DNA of 35,295 bases from Planctomycetaceae bacterium (lineage in GTDB: Bacteria; Planctomycetota; Planctomycetia; Planctomycetales; Planctomycetaceae), in the NCBI GenBank assembly GCA_002722955.1, contig PBMZ01000058.1:1-35295 (forward strand), in the 5' to 3' direction. The notes beneath the pieces are model-generated. The model worked only from the letters and a program-made list of their open reading frames with translations, had not been told where the DNA came from and made no database searches. A program made the position numbers and the translations under genes. How positions within the stretch are numbered: position 1 is the stretch's first letter; every line of letters begins with the position of its first letter. Of the stretch, positions 1 through 7,926 are shown piece by piece.

Positions 1-346
1 CAACATAATCCTCAGACCTACAAGAATATCATAAATACAAAACATAACACAAAACTGTGCAAACTTTGACAATACTTTTAGATTGATGAGTGTTGATTTT
101 AGAAGGAAAGCCCTTGTTGTTCATCGTTTACATAGAAATTGGCTGGTTATTAGGGCGAAGGCGTAATTCGCGTCGTTGCTGGCGTCAGCTCGTTGCTGGC
201 GAGCCCATTGGCTCTCTTTGTCGAACGTCGCTGTCGACAGCTCATACCAACCGGACGCGTGAGTTTTGATCTTGCGTTTTTTAGCCTCGAAGAGGCGATA
301 TTCGATTGGCGAATTGAAAGAGGAACGACGAAGTCTGGCCTTCGAA

Positions 347-378
347 AATCACAAATCAACATTCATCAATCGCTATTC
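347..378 (+). repeat. Dispersed repeat copy 1 (inverted relative to 4185-4216)
   Basis: This 32-base stretch matches the reverse complement of 4185-4216 with one mismatch. Both copies contain the core caaatcaac followed by catcaatcgctattc. The two copies lie about 3.8 kb apart, in opposite orientation, both in non-coding DNA. Some similarity appears to continue past the core on the gaacgac side (around 322 and around 4247), so the true unit may be longer. Confidence 0.75.
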
Positions 379-430
379 AAGATAGCTTGGTATTCGCGAT
401 CATCCGCCTTCAGGTAGCCGACAATGACTA

Positions 431-535
431 GCCTGCCCGCCCCTGAGTTTATCTCAGGGGGATCTCGCGTCTATACACTACTTTCCTGTGGTGCAGAAAC
501 GCGAGAACGCCCGACGTAAAGTCGGGGGCGGGTGG
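431..535. repeat. REP/BIME-like inverted pair of small hairpins
   Basis: Two hairpin units face each other. Unit 1, read on the minus strand, is cccctgag-ATAAA-ctcagggg (stem 440-447/453-460). Unit 2 on plus is cccgac-GTAAA-gtcggg (stem 510-515/521-526). Both are preceded by acgcgaga and followed by a gggcggg(c/t)(a/g)gg tail, and the two acgcgaga arms (463-470 and 499-506) can pair with each other. The stems differ in sequence but still pair, i.e. compensatory changes. This architecture matches REP sequences arranged as a BIME, which RAYT-type transposases mobilise in other bacteria. No RAYT gene is in the window. Confidence 0.6.
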
Positions 536-605
536 ATTATCCTTTGCTGGATGCCTGATTATGGGTCCAGCCCTTGCCCAGAGCCCTTGCTTCGGCCTTG
601 TTAAT

Positions 606-645
606 AAGCGTGCCAAGGTGCTTTTAAGCGCGCCAAGGTGCTTTT
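606..645 (+). repeat. 20-bp tandem duplication
   Basis: Two adjacent 20-base units, aagcgtgccaaggtgctttt (606-625) and aagcgcgccaaggtgctttt (626-645), differ at one base. They are in non-coding DNA and nothing suggests a function. Confidence 0.8.
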
Positions 646-1117
646 TGACATGCCACTTAACCGCATCTTCGATTAAGCCCAGAGCTTTCGCCCCCAGAAG
701 GCTACCGACAACGCCGGTGGTGAGTGGATGGGGCATTCGCAACTCACTGTGAATCCTAGTGCCAAACCAAACACGAACCTATTGAACACTATCTCTTATA
801 TAGAGTCACGAGAACCGACTATACACCTAAACGCAATGACCGTTGACAACATGCAGCGGATTCATCGATCGACAGAGACCGGTGATTTCTCGAATTGAGA
901 CAACCGTCAGCAGCTGGTGTTTGGAGCCGAGCAACTCGATTGCCGCGGCTGGCCCTTCGACGTCCAGTGTTCCAGCAACGCCAGCTCATCGAGGCAAGAA
1001 ATCATGAGCTCTTTTCGTTATATCGCCTAGCAGAATGCGCCCAAAAAGAGTGGCAACCAAATCTTACTTTACCAAGAGCGTTGCCAGTTCGGCGTCTTTC
1101 TACGGTCTGGAGTTGTT

Positions 1118-1498
1118 ATGAACGAACCGATCTCTTGGTCATATCGCATTTCGCTAGGCACACTAAGCCTTGCAGGATTTGCCACCATCATGGGCGCACT
1201 GGAATACATGTACATTCTTGTCACCGACCCCGGCGGTAGTGGCGAATTCACAGGAATCAACTATTTTGGACCGGCGTTGATGATTGGATTTGTGTGCTAC
1301 CCGCTCGCATTTTTTGGCAGCATTTTCGGTTTCTTGATGGGATGGAATTCCTTTCTCAGGAAGAAGCGTGCACAAAGCGAGCGTTCTTGCCGATGGCTTT
1401 ACACGCGACAGTTTTCTTGGGGATTGCGTGCCAATTCCTCCATTTCGGTCTCAAGTGATCAACTCGCCCATCGACCAACCCAGACGCCACCAATTTGA
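1118..1498 (+). CDS. Hypothetical small membrane protein, possibly frameshifted
   Basis: I do not recognise a family. The ATG at 1118 has GGAG at 1109-1112, five bases upstream. The first 80 residues are plausible protein with two hydrophobic segments at about residues 10-32 and 50-75. After about residue 84 the reading becomes Ser/Arg-rich and unlike a membrane protein. In another plus frame over the same stretch (about 1342-1458, stop TGA at 1456-1458) there is a third hydrophobic helix (FLPMALHATVFLGIACQF) ending in FGLK. A one-base indel near 1342-1365 would join the frames into a three-helix protein of about 113 residues. It may therefore be a broken gene or contain a sequencing error; if intact, it is a 126-residue protein with an odd tail. 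Confidence 0.45.
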   Translation: MNEPISWSYRISLGTLSLAGFATIMGALEYMYILVTDPGGSGEFTGINYFGPALMIGFVCYPLAFFGSIFGFLMGWNSFLRKKRAQSERSCRWLYTRQFSWGLRANSSISVSSDQLAHRPTQTPPI

Positions 1499-1589
1499 CG
1501 AGGGGAGCTTCTTGCATTGCAAATCGGATCGTTGGCGAATTACAGTGAGGTCATTCCAATAACCGACATAAGATCCAGGAGCAATTCCA

Positions 1590-2429
1590 GTGAGGCAGCA
1601 TCAATCCGTTCCGTTTAACTCATGGATGCGGCAATTACAGTGGATGTTGTTGTGCGGCCTAACAATTGGAATTGCCGCCAGTTGTAGTAATCCTCAAGCC
1701 GGACCAACATCTGAACCGGAACAAGTCACGAACAGCGAGTCAAAGCCTGTGGATACTGCCCCTGAAAAAGAAGAGCCGAAATTCGGCCCCGCCCCCGAGG
1801 GCAAAGTCCTGCGTCACGCTGTGTTTTTCTCTTTTAAAGAAGAATCGAGCGAAGAGGACATTCAAGGCATTGTCGACGCATTTCGTGAATTGCCGTCCAA
1901 GATCGAAGAGATCATTGATTTTTCCTGGGGAGTCAACGGCAGCCCTGAGAATCTGAACGACGGATTCACTCATTGCTTCTTTTTGACGTTCAAGGACGAA
2001 TCCGGACGCGCCGCATACCTTCCGCATGAAGCACACAAAGCATTCGGCGACGTCTTAAGGGGCCACAATGATAAGGTCTTCGTGATCGACTACTGGGGAA
2101 CGCCCAACAAGAATCCCATCGAGAAAGAATTGAAGCACGCGGTCTTCTTCCGCTTCAAGAAAGATGCATCACCCGATGACATCAAGAAGGTCGAAGAAGC
2201 GTTTGCCGCGCTCCCCTCGAAAATCGACACGATTAAGGACTTCGAGTGGGGAGTCAACAACAGCCCTGAGCGTCACTCGCACGGGTTCACTCACTGCTTC
2301 ATGGTGACCTTCGATTCGGAGGAAGGTCGAGCGATTTACTTGCCACACCCCGATCATCAGGCGTTTGTGGAAATCTTGAAGCCGGTCCTCGACGCGCCGC
2401 GTGTTTTGGATTTCTGGGCAGAGAAGTAA
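1590..2429 (+). CDS. Secreted lipoprotein with two tandem Dabb domains
   Basis: 279 residues from a GTG start preceded by AGGAG (1577-1581, eight bases away). The N-terminus has a hydrophobic segment at residues 18-30 followed by AASC, so Cys32 is the likely lipidated residue. A Pro/Glu-rich linker (33-70) leads to two copies of the stress-responsive A/B barrel (Dabb) fold, at about 74-169 and 181-277. Each copy has HAVFF near its start, ELPSKI or ALPSKI, WGVN.SPE, GFTHCF, YLPH and a final D(Y/F)W. Dabb proteins are small ferredoxin-like dimers of generally unknown role; here the internal duplication could form a pseudo-dimer in one chain. The substrate is unknown. It converges with the next gene, whose stop is 26 bases away. 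Confidence 0.85.
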   Translation: MRQHQSVPFNSWMRQLQWMLLCGLTIGIAASCSNPQAGPTSEPEQVTNSESKPVDTAPEKEEPKFGPAPEGKVLRHAVFFSFKEESSEEDIQGIVDAFRELPSKIEEIIDFSWGVNGSPENLNDGFTHCFFLTFKDESGRAAYLPHEAHKAFGDVLRGHNDKVFVIDYWGTPNKNPIEKELKHAVFFRFKKDASPDDIKKVEEAFAALPSKIDTIKDFEWGVNNSPERHSHGFTHCFMVTFDSEEGRAIYLPHPDHQAFVEILKPVLDAPRVLDFWAEK

Positions 2430-2455
2430 TTGAGATCAAGGCGTCAGAGCCAGGA

Positions 2456-3844
2456 TCACTTGACCGTCAAGACTTCTCGCACAGAGACACCGCGCTTTGT
2501 GTCGTTGTGAGTGACATCAGCCTGAAACCAGCCGTTGCCTGACTTCACCGCAGTCACTTGAACGTGGTAGCTCAGTGTCGCGTCAGGCTCTAAATTGTTG
2601 ACGGCGTCAAACGTGATCGTTCCGCGATTGGGTGAATACGCGATGTCGATGGCTTCATCGTCTTGCTTAGCGAACGCCGCGACGACTCGGCAATTCTTTG
2701 GAATGATGCAACGTAGCTTCACATTGCTGACGGCTTGCAAGCCGTCGTTGTGTACGGACACAACGAACTCGGTTTGATCGCCTTTGTTGATTAAATCGCG
2801 AGTGTCCGTGAGCCGCACATCCAAAACACCTCGCACGGGCAAGACTTCCAAACACAAGTCGTGTTGGTAGTCGGGAATTTCCTTGCCGACGATATCCAAT
2901 TGCATGCAAGCGTGTTCTGCCGTCATCTCGCACAGGAATTCGGCCTGAAACGGTACGCTTTCGCCTGGGGCGAGTTCCGCGATATTCCAGGTGAGACTGC
3001 CGAACTTCTCGGTGTATCCTTCTGAAGCCGCGGCCATCTTCAGAGCGCGGTCATGAACTAGTGTCGCCACCAGATCGGTTATTGCTTTGTCCGAAGTATT
3101 CTTCAGAGTTACAACGTACTCGCCCGAACTTCCCACAGTTCGCGATGAGGGCCCAACCAGATCGACATCCAACATAGGCTCTAAGAAATCGACACAAACT
3201 TCTTTCCAAACGACTTCTTCGCCGTCCCGCAAGATTCGAAAGCGGCAGCATTGTCGACCAGTTTGACTGCAAACCAATGTCAGAGCCAACTCTCGCGTCG
3301 AGCCACTCGGAATGCTTGCCAACTTCTGGCGAGCCCGTTTTTCGTTGCGGCCGGGAAAGACCAACGCTTTGTCAAACTCGGATTCAATGACGATGCCATC
3401 CGCGGGCTCGTCACCCGTATTATGAATTACCAGACGGTACGTGATGCCGCTGCCGACTTGTTTACGACTGGGAGCGGAAATCTGTAAATCCAAGACGGCC
3501 GGCACAGTAATGTCGCCCGGCGTGATCATCGGTTGAGAGAGCTGCGGCAAGGTCACTTCGTTCTCTGGATCGGCATCGGACGGCTCGTCATTGGTCGAGG
3601 GGATTTGCACGAACGCCTCGCGTTTTTGCTCGTCCTTGCCCGTGATGGGGAAAGGAACGTCGTCACCCAACGGTTCAGTCTGCCCCAGCTTCGGTTCCGG
3701 CAACAAACCATCAGACCGCCCGAGACGCCAATGCGACGAATTCGGCATCATGCTGGCGCAACCCGCGCACAAAACAACAAACAATATTCGTGAAGCAAAC
3801 CAGCGTGCTCGCGGAGTCTGTGGTGTGGCCGCCTTGTCACTCAT
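2456..3844 (-). CDS. Lipoprotein with three DUF11/CARDB-like beta domains
   Basis: 462 residues, ATG at 3844-3842 with AAAGG seven bases upstream. A hydrophobic stretch at residues 18-28 ends in LCAGC, giving a lipidation site at Cys29. After a Pro/Glu-rich linker come three immunoglobulin-like beta domains at about 118-219, 225-335 and 340-462. Each has the pattern of DUF11/CARDB repeats: an acidic beta strand, a G-x-x-x-x-Y or -F core, then V.N.G or LKNTSD. Such repeats are common in planctomycete surface proteins. No enzyme motif is visible, so a structural or adhesive role at the cell surface is inferred. The gene is monocistronic by context. Confidence 0.8.
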   Translation of the reverse strand: MSDKAATPQTPRARWFASRILFVVLCAGCASMMPNSSHWRLGRSDGLLPEPKLGQTEPLGDDVPFPITGKDEQKREAFVQIPSTNDEPSDADPENEVTLPQLSQPMITPGDITVPAVLDLQISAPSRKQVGSGITYRLVIHNTGDEPADGIVIESEFDKALVFPGRNEKRARQKLASIPSGSTRELALTLVCSQTGRQCCRFRILRDGEEVVWKEVCVDFLEPMLDVDLVGPSSRTVGSSGEYVVTLKNTSDKAITDLVATLVHDRALKMAAASEGYTEKFGSLTWNIAELAPGESVPFQAEFLCEMTAEHACMQLDIVGKEIPDYQHDLCLEVLPVRGVLDVRLTDTRDLINKGDQTEFVVSVHNDGLQAVSNVKLRCIIPKNCRVVAAFAKQDDEAIDIAYSPNRGTITFDAVNNLEPDATLSYHVQVTAVKSGNGWFQADVTHNDTKRGVSVREVLTVK

Positions 3845-4184
3845 TTATCTGCCTTTGTCTCGACGTTGAATTCAACAATGTGCGGTCAACTGATGGAATT
3901 TCGCACTCAACTTTATCACGCGGTGAGGCATCAAGACGGGTGGAAAAAATGTCTTTCCGAAGACTTAAAATGGGCAAGGCTTGAGGGTCGCAGGCATTGT
4001 CGTTATCAGGCGGAATTCAATCTTTGAGCAAGCAGGAGACGAGCGAAACGTTGAACGACGTCTTGCTTCGAACGATCAGGCAACCGTTGCGGATCGCGCG
4101 AATGAAACTGTCAATCCACCGTTCGGAATTGAAGCAAACTCACTCGAATGTAAAGTTTGTTTCGACGAGAGAATTCAGGGGGGT

Positions 4185-4216
4185 GAATAGCGATTGATGA
4201 TTGTTGATTTGTGATT
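4185..4216 (-). repeat. Dispersed repeat copy 2 (inverted relative to 347-378)
   Basis: It begins gaatagcgattgatg and is the reverse complement of 347-378 with one mismatch in 32 bases. See the first copy for the comparison. It lies in a gap between divergent genes. Confidence 0.75.
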
Positions 4217-4433
4217 TGTGAAGTGAAGGAAGCCTGAAGTGGTCTGTCGTTCGCACTTCAAGATCAACCTTCATCAATGACCAGGCAAAATACATCGCTC
4301 TGGCGTCTCTCGTGCCGCTCGGGGTGGATTGATTATTTCAATCCTGATGACGAGACTACGGAGAAAGCGGCACTTTTTGTCGACTGTAACTCACGATTTG
4401 GCAAGAAGTTTCGTATGATCGATGAAGCGGATG

Positions 4434-4466
4434 AGAAGCCCGGCTTTTTCAAAAACCCGGGCTTCT
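4434..4466. repeat. Hairpin of the agaagcccgg family
   Basis: Ten-base perfect arms agaagcccgg (4434-4443) and ccgggcttct (4457-4466) enclose a c-ttttt-c-aaaaa-c centre that can extend the pairing after one mismatch. The same outer arm occurs in the longer hairpin 9598-9636, so the two belong to one dispersed family. This copy lies 64 bases upstream of the ATG at 4530 and is read through by a spurious upstream extension of that gene. Confidence 0.8.
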
Positions 4467-4529
4467 AGCAAGCAAACTCTCATCTACCATAACGGCACGT
4501 GTCCATTCCTTTATTCGAACTCATCACGA

Positions 4530-6827
4530 ATGATTCGTACTGATAGATTCCCGATCCTCGGCCTGCTAGTGGCAATCGTCGTCTTGGTCACGGTTCCGCC
4601 TGCAGACGCGCAGGAATTCAGCGATTTGGAAGTCGGCTTTAAGGGCTTCTACAAGATTGGCGAGTGGACTCCGCTGCGGATTTCTCTCACCAGTTCGGAA
4701 TCCAGCGCGATTCTAGAAGTCGATGTTGTCGATCCCGAAGGCTGCATTACGACGATTCAAGGTTCACGCGGCGTGCAGTCAGAGGGAAAGCTGGCGTTCG
4801 AGGCCTTGTTTAAACCCGGACGAATCGGAGCTGGCATTACCGTTCGCGCCAAGACGGCGGATGACAAAGTCATTGCCAAAGAAGTGCTAACGCCACAATC
4901 CAACGGTGGTCAAGTTCCCGAGGGTAGCAAGCAATCGGTTCTGTTCATCGCAACGCTGGGTGAACCCGCCGGCTTCGAGCCGTATCGCGGTAGTGGAACA
5001 GAACGCGGCTTCGGCGGTGCGAAGTTCATCCGATTCCAATCCGCGTCCGAGTTGCCTTCCGACCCGCGCAGTTACGAAAGCCTGAACTCGCTGGTCATCG
5101 CGGACGACTACAAGCTCAGCGATGACCAATCCGAAGCCTTGCGGCATTGGGTACTCAACGGCGGGCACTTGATTTTGGCCGTTGGCACGGACGTTAAAGA
5201 ATTTCAGGCCAGCCTGTTCCCATCATGGGAAGCAATCCCATTTGAAGTCGAGTCGCGTGTCCAAGTTCCCGACACGCGCTTAGCGGGCTTGGAATCTTTC
5301 ATTGGCGAGTCGGACAAGATTCTCGCATCGGGACGCATCAACGTGGCTCGTGTGAACGCCAAGAGCGGCCGCAGCATGATTCGAAGTCGCGAAGGCGGAT
5401 CATCGATTCCGATTCTTGCCCGTTCGTCTTACGGCTTCGGCCGCATCACATTTTTTGCGATGGACTTAAACCGACCTCCGCTGAGTAATTGGAATTCGGC
5501 GCCAATCCTCTGCGAGAAACTGATCAACACGTTCAGCCGCAGGATCAAGGAACGCAAGCTAACCTCAAACCGCACAAGATTGACTTCTAGCGGCATTACC
5601 GAGTTGGGCACGCAACTACATGCGGCTCAAGAAGAGTTCTCGGAAATTCAACGCATGTCTTCATGGACGGTGATGGCCCTGATAGTTGCCTATCTGCTGA
5701 TCGTCGGACCGCTGGATTACTTAATCGTCCATAAAGTGCTCAAGCGGCCGCATTGGACTTGGTGGACGTTGCCACTCGTCATTGCCTCGACCGGACTACT
5801 TGGAGTTGTTGCTGGCGGTAAAGCCAACGGCGATCGCATGCTGCTGAATCAATTGGATGTCATCGACATCGACCAACACACAAACACGGTTCGGACATTC
5901 GGTTGGATGACACCGTATAGCCCGGCAAGTAATCGCCATACTCTCCGTGTCGTTTCCTCACCAATCGAGAACGGCGAGCCTGCGACGCTTAACAAGAAAC
6001 AACCTAATGTCAGTTGGCATGGCTTGGCTGAATCCGCATTCGGCGGAATGTATCGCCAAGGTGGCTTCGAGTTGGCTCGACCGACCTATCGTTTCGACAA
6101 TTCCCACGCGGGCTTTGAGAGCTTTCCGCTGATGGTTTGGTCGACCAAGACGATCGAGTCCGATTGGGCTTACCATAGCGAGGGCCTGGTAAAGAGCAAT
6201 TTGTCCAGCCGAGGATACGGACAACTGAGAGGCTCGGTAACTCATCATCTGCCCGGCACCATAACGGACTGGGTCGTCGCATACGGCAATCAAGTCTATC
6301 GGCCTCGAAGCGAACGCTTTCGATCAATCCGCCCGAATCAGCCATGGCTGCCGGCCTCAACAGGCATACAAATGCGAGAGCTGCGAGGTTACCTGACCCG
6401 CACGGTGGCAACGCAAATCGAAGACAGTAGCGGCACGCACGGTGACGTCATGGTGGCACAGTCCGCCTACGATCCACTCAACCGTGACTTGCACGAGATC
6501 ATCAAGATGCTGACGTTTCATGATGCCGCGGGTGGCACGAAGTACACTGGCTTGAGGAACTCGTCGTTGGCAAAGTTTGATCTGTCAGAAATCCTGACGT
6601 TAGAGCGAGCCGTTCTATTTGGAAAGCTCGAATTAGACTCGCCAATCAACCAACTCGAACTGGACGGAGAATCGGTGGCCTCGACGCGTCAATCGACGTT
6701 CGTTCGGATTCTTGTGCCCGTCGAAACAGTTGATATCAAGGTCCGTGAACTGCCGGACTCGAAGAAGTTAGTCAAACCGCAAAACGAACAAAACGATAAA
6801 GCCGCTGAAGACGCGAAGGGCAAATGA
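4530..6827 (+). CDS. Secreted/membrane protein with GATase-like domain, partner of an ABC ATPase
   Basis: 765 residues from the ATG at 4530, which begins a clear signal peptide (hydrophobic 8-24, then ADAQ, cleavage near residue 28). The frame is open further upstream to 4422, but that part crosses a hairpin repeat and would bury the signal peptide. Residues about 29-130 look like a beta domain. About 140-370 have the alternating pattern of a Rossmann/GATase1-like fold (LNSLVIADDY, LRHWVLNGGHLIL). Two membrane helices lie near 378-398 and 408-430, and a long beta-rich tail follows. Similar proteins in planctomycetes sit beside ABC-2 exporters and recall GldG-type subunits, but I cannot assign the family firmly. 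The ABC ATPase follows after a palindromic spacer. Confidence 0.75.
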   Translation: MIRTDRFPILGLLVAIVVLVTVPPADAQEFSDLEVGFKGFYKIGEWTPLRISLTSSESSAILEVDVVDPEGCITTIQGSRGVQSEGKLAFEALFKPGRIGAGITVRAKTADDKVIAKEVLTPQSNGGQVPEGSKQSVLFIATLGEPAGFEPYRGSGTERGFGGAKFIRFQSASELPSDPRSYESLNSLVIADDYKLSDDQSEALRHWVLNGGHLILAVGTDVKEFQASLFPSWEAIPFEVESRVQVPDTRLAGLESFIGESDKILASGRINVARVNAKSGRSMIRSREGGSSIPILARSSYGFGRITFFAMDLNRPPLSNWNSAPILCEKLINTFSRRIKERKLTSNRTRLTSSGITELGTQLHAAQEEFSEIQRMSSWTVMALIVAYLLIVGPLDYLIVHKVLKRPHWTWWTLPLVIASTGLLGVVAGGKANGDRMLLNQLDVIDIDQHTNTVRTFGWMTPYSPASNRHTLRVVSSPIENGEPATLNKKQPNVSWHGLAESAFGGMYRQGGFELARPTYRFDNSHAGFESFPLMVWSTKTIESDWAYHSEGLVKSNLSSRGYGQLRGSVTHHLPGTITDWVVAYGNQVYRPRSERFRSIRPNQPWLPASTGIQMRELRGYLTRTVATQIEDSSGTHGDVMVAQSAYDPLNRDLHEIIKMLTFHDAAGGTKYTGLRNSSLAKFDLSEILTLERAVLFGKLELDSPINQLELDGESVASTRQSTFVRILVPVETVDIKVRELPDSKKLVKPQNEQNDKAAEDAKGK

Positions 6828-6836
6828 AGTTTCTAC

Positions 6837-6913
6837 GGGTGGCTGGGGGCGAGTCTTCGAGCCCCCATTTTGATGAAGTCGTCTGGGGCTCGAAGACTCG
6901 ACCCCAGCCACCC
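6837..6913. repeat. 29-bp inverted repeat between two genes
   Basis: The left arm 6837-6865 (starts gggtggctggggg) and right arm 6885-6913 (ends ccccagccaccc) are complementary at 28 of 29 positions, with a 19-base loop. It begins ten bases after the stop codon of the upstream gene, and a spurious in-frame ATG at 6824 reads through it. It could act as an mRNA hairpin modulating expression of the ATPase gene or be a mobile palindromic element. The arms resemble none of the other palindromes here. Confidence 0.85.
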
Positions 6914-6970
6914 TGGCATCAGAGGCTAGACGTATTGCGTCGATGTTTGTCCCGAAGGAAACCTGGTCAA

Positions 6971-7897
6971 TTGATTGAAACTAAGAAACTCACGAAGCGT
7001 TACGGTGACTTAATCGCCGTCAATAATCTGGACCTGGAATTGGCCGAAGGTGACGTCTTTGGCTTCATCGGCCCGAACGGATCGGGCAAGACGACAACGA
7101 TGCGGATGATTGCCACATTGCTGAATCCGGATTACGGCGAAGCCTACGTTTGCGGGAAGTCGATCTACACGCACCCTCAAGAAATTCGGCGACTTGTCGG
7201 ATTCATGCCCGACTTCTTCGGCGTTTACGAAGACATGACGGTGTTGGAATACCTCGAGTTCTTTGCGGCCGCCTATCGCATCGATGGTCCCAGTCGGCGT
7301 AAGGTTTGCGAAGAGAAGCTTGAGCTTGTCGACATGACCTTCAAGCGTGACGCGATGGTAAACCAGCTATCTCGCGGCCAAACGCAGCGGATTGGTCTTG
7401 CTGGGGTTTTGTTGCACGAGCCGCAAGTGCTGTTGCTGGACGAACCCGCCAGCGGTCTCGACCCAAGGGCTCGGATTGAAATCCGCAATCTGCTCAAGCG
7501 ACTCGGTGAACTCAACAAAACAGTCATCGTCTCGAGCCACATCTTGCCGGAATTGGCCGATGTGTGTACTCGAGTTGGTATGATCGAAAAAGGGCATTTG
7601 ATTGTTGATGGCTATGTTCATGAAGTCATGAGAAAAGCTCGCCAACGAATCATGTTGTTGATTTCCGTCAAAGAAGACGCCGACCGAGCAGCAAAGCTGA
7701 TCGAACAGTTGGACATTGTCGATCAGTTGGAAATTAAAGACGGAACGTTGCATGTCACATTGAAACAAGAAGTCGAAGATTATAGCGAGATCCCGTCGTT
7801 GCTGATCACCGAAGGATTCAGCTTGACGTTGTTCCGCGAAGAAGAGGTCAACTTGGAGACGGCCTTTATGGAGTTGACGAAAGGACTCGTGCAATAA
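6971..7897 (+). CDS. ABC transporter ATP-binding protein (ABC-2/CcmA type)
   Basis: 308 residues from TTG at 6971, preceded by AAGGA at 6955-6959. An ATG at 6824 in the same frame would translate the palindrome 6837-6913 and is unlikely. Visible motifs: Walker A GPNGSGKT (34-41), signature LSRGQ (133-137, with Arg in place of the usual first Gly), Walker B VLLLDEP (153-159), D-loop SGLDP and switch His190. The Q-loop position reads FMPD, so Asp81 replaces the usual Gln. The C-terminal 100 residues form a regulatory extension seen in drug/lipid exporter ATPases. It should power an ABC-2 type exporter, but no typical six-helix permease is adjacent; the only membrane neighbour is the two-helix protein at 4530-6827. 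fhcD begins 29 bases downstream. Confidence 0.9.
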   Translation: MIETKKLTKRYGDLIAVNNLDLELAEGDVFGFIGPNGSGKTTTMRMIATLLNPDYGEAYVCGKSIYTHPQEIRRLVGFMPDFFGVYEDMTVLEYLEFFAAAYRIDGPSRRKVCEEKLELVDMTFKRDAMVNQLSRGQTQRIGLAGVLLHEPQVLLLDEPASGLDPRARIEIRNLLKRLGELNKTVIVSSHILPELADVCTRVGMIEKGHLIVDGYVHEVMRKARQRIMLLISVKEDADRAAKLIEQLDIVDQLEIKDGTLHVTLKQEVEDYSEIPSLLITEGFSLTLFREEEVNLETAFMELTKGLVQ

Positions 7898-7926
7898 ATC
7901 TCAAGTCATGGCACGGGAGGATCACC

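Larger units (their letters stand above)
1..1117. other. Gene-poor repeat-containing stretch
   Basis: I find no coding region I can support in these 1.1 kb. Open frames here are short, lack family resemblance and run through repeats. The first 150 bases are AT-rich. The stretch holds a 12-bp direct repeat (tcgttgctggcg at 173-184 and 190-201), one copy of a dispersed repeat (347-378), a REP/BIME-like double hairpin (431-535) and a 20-bp tandem duplication (606-645). It may be a graveyard of small non-autonomous elements upstream of the first gene. Confidence 0.6.
3845..4529. other. Non-coding gap with repeats
   Basis: 685 bases between divergent genes. Plus-strand open frames of about 60-70 codons near 3981-4197 have no convincing ribosome-binding site or family. 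The gap contains the second copy of the dispersed repeat (4185-4216) and a hairpin (4434-4466). I cannot point to a clear promoter. Confidence 0.55.

Noticed and set aside
449..742. Minus-strand frame of 97 codons
   Set aside because: It runs through the REP-like hairpins and the 20-bp duplication and has no family features.
3981..4197. Two short overlapping plus-strand frames in the 3.9-4.5 kb gap
   Set aside because: No good start signals, no resemblance to known proteins, and they run into a dispersed repeat.
4422..4529. N-terminal extension of the 4530-6827 gene
   Set aside because: It would translate a hairpin repeat and hide an obvious signal peptide starting at 4530.
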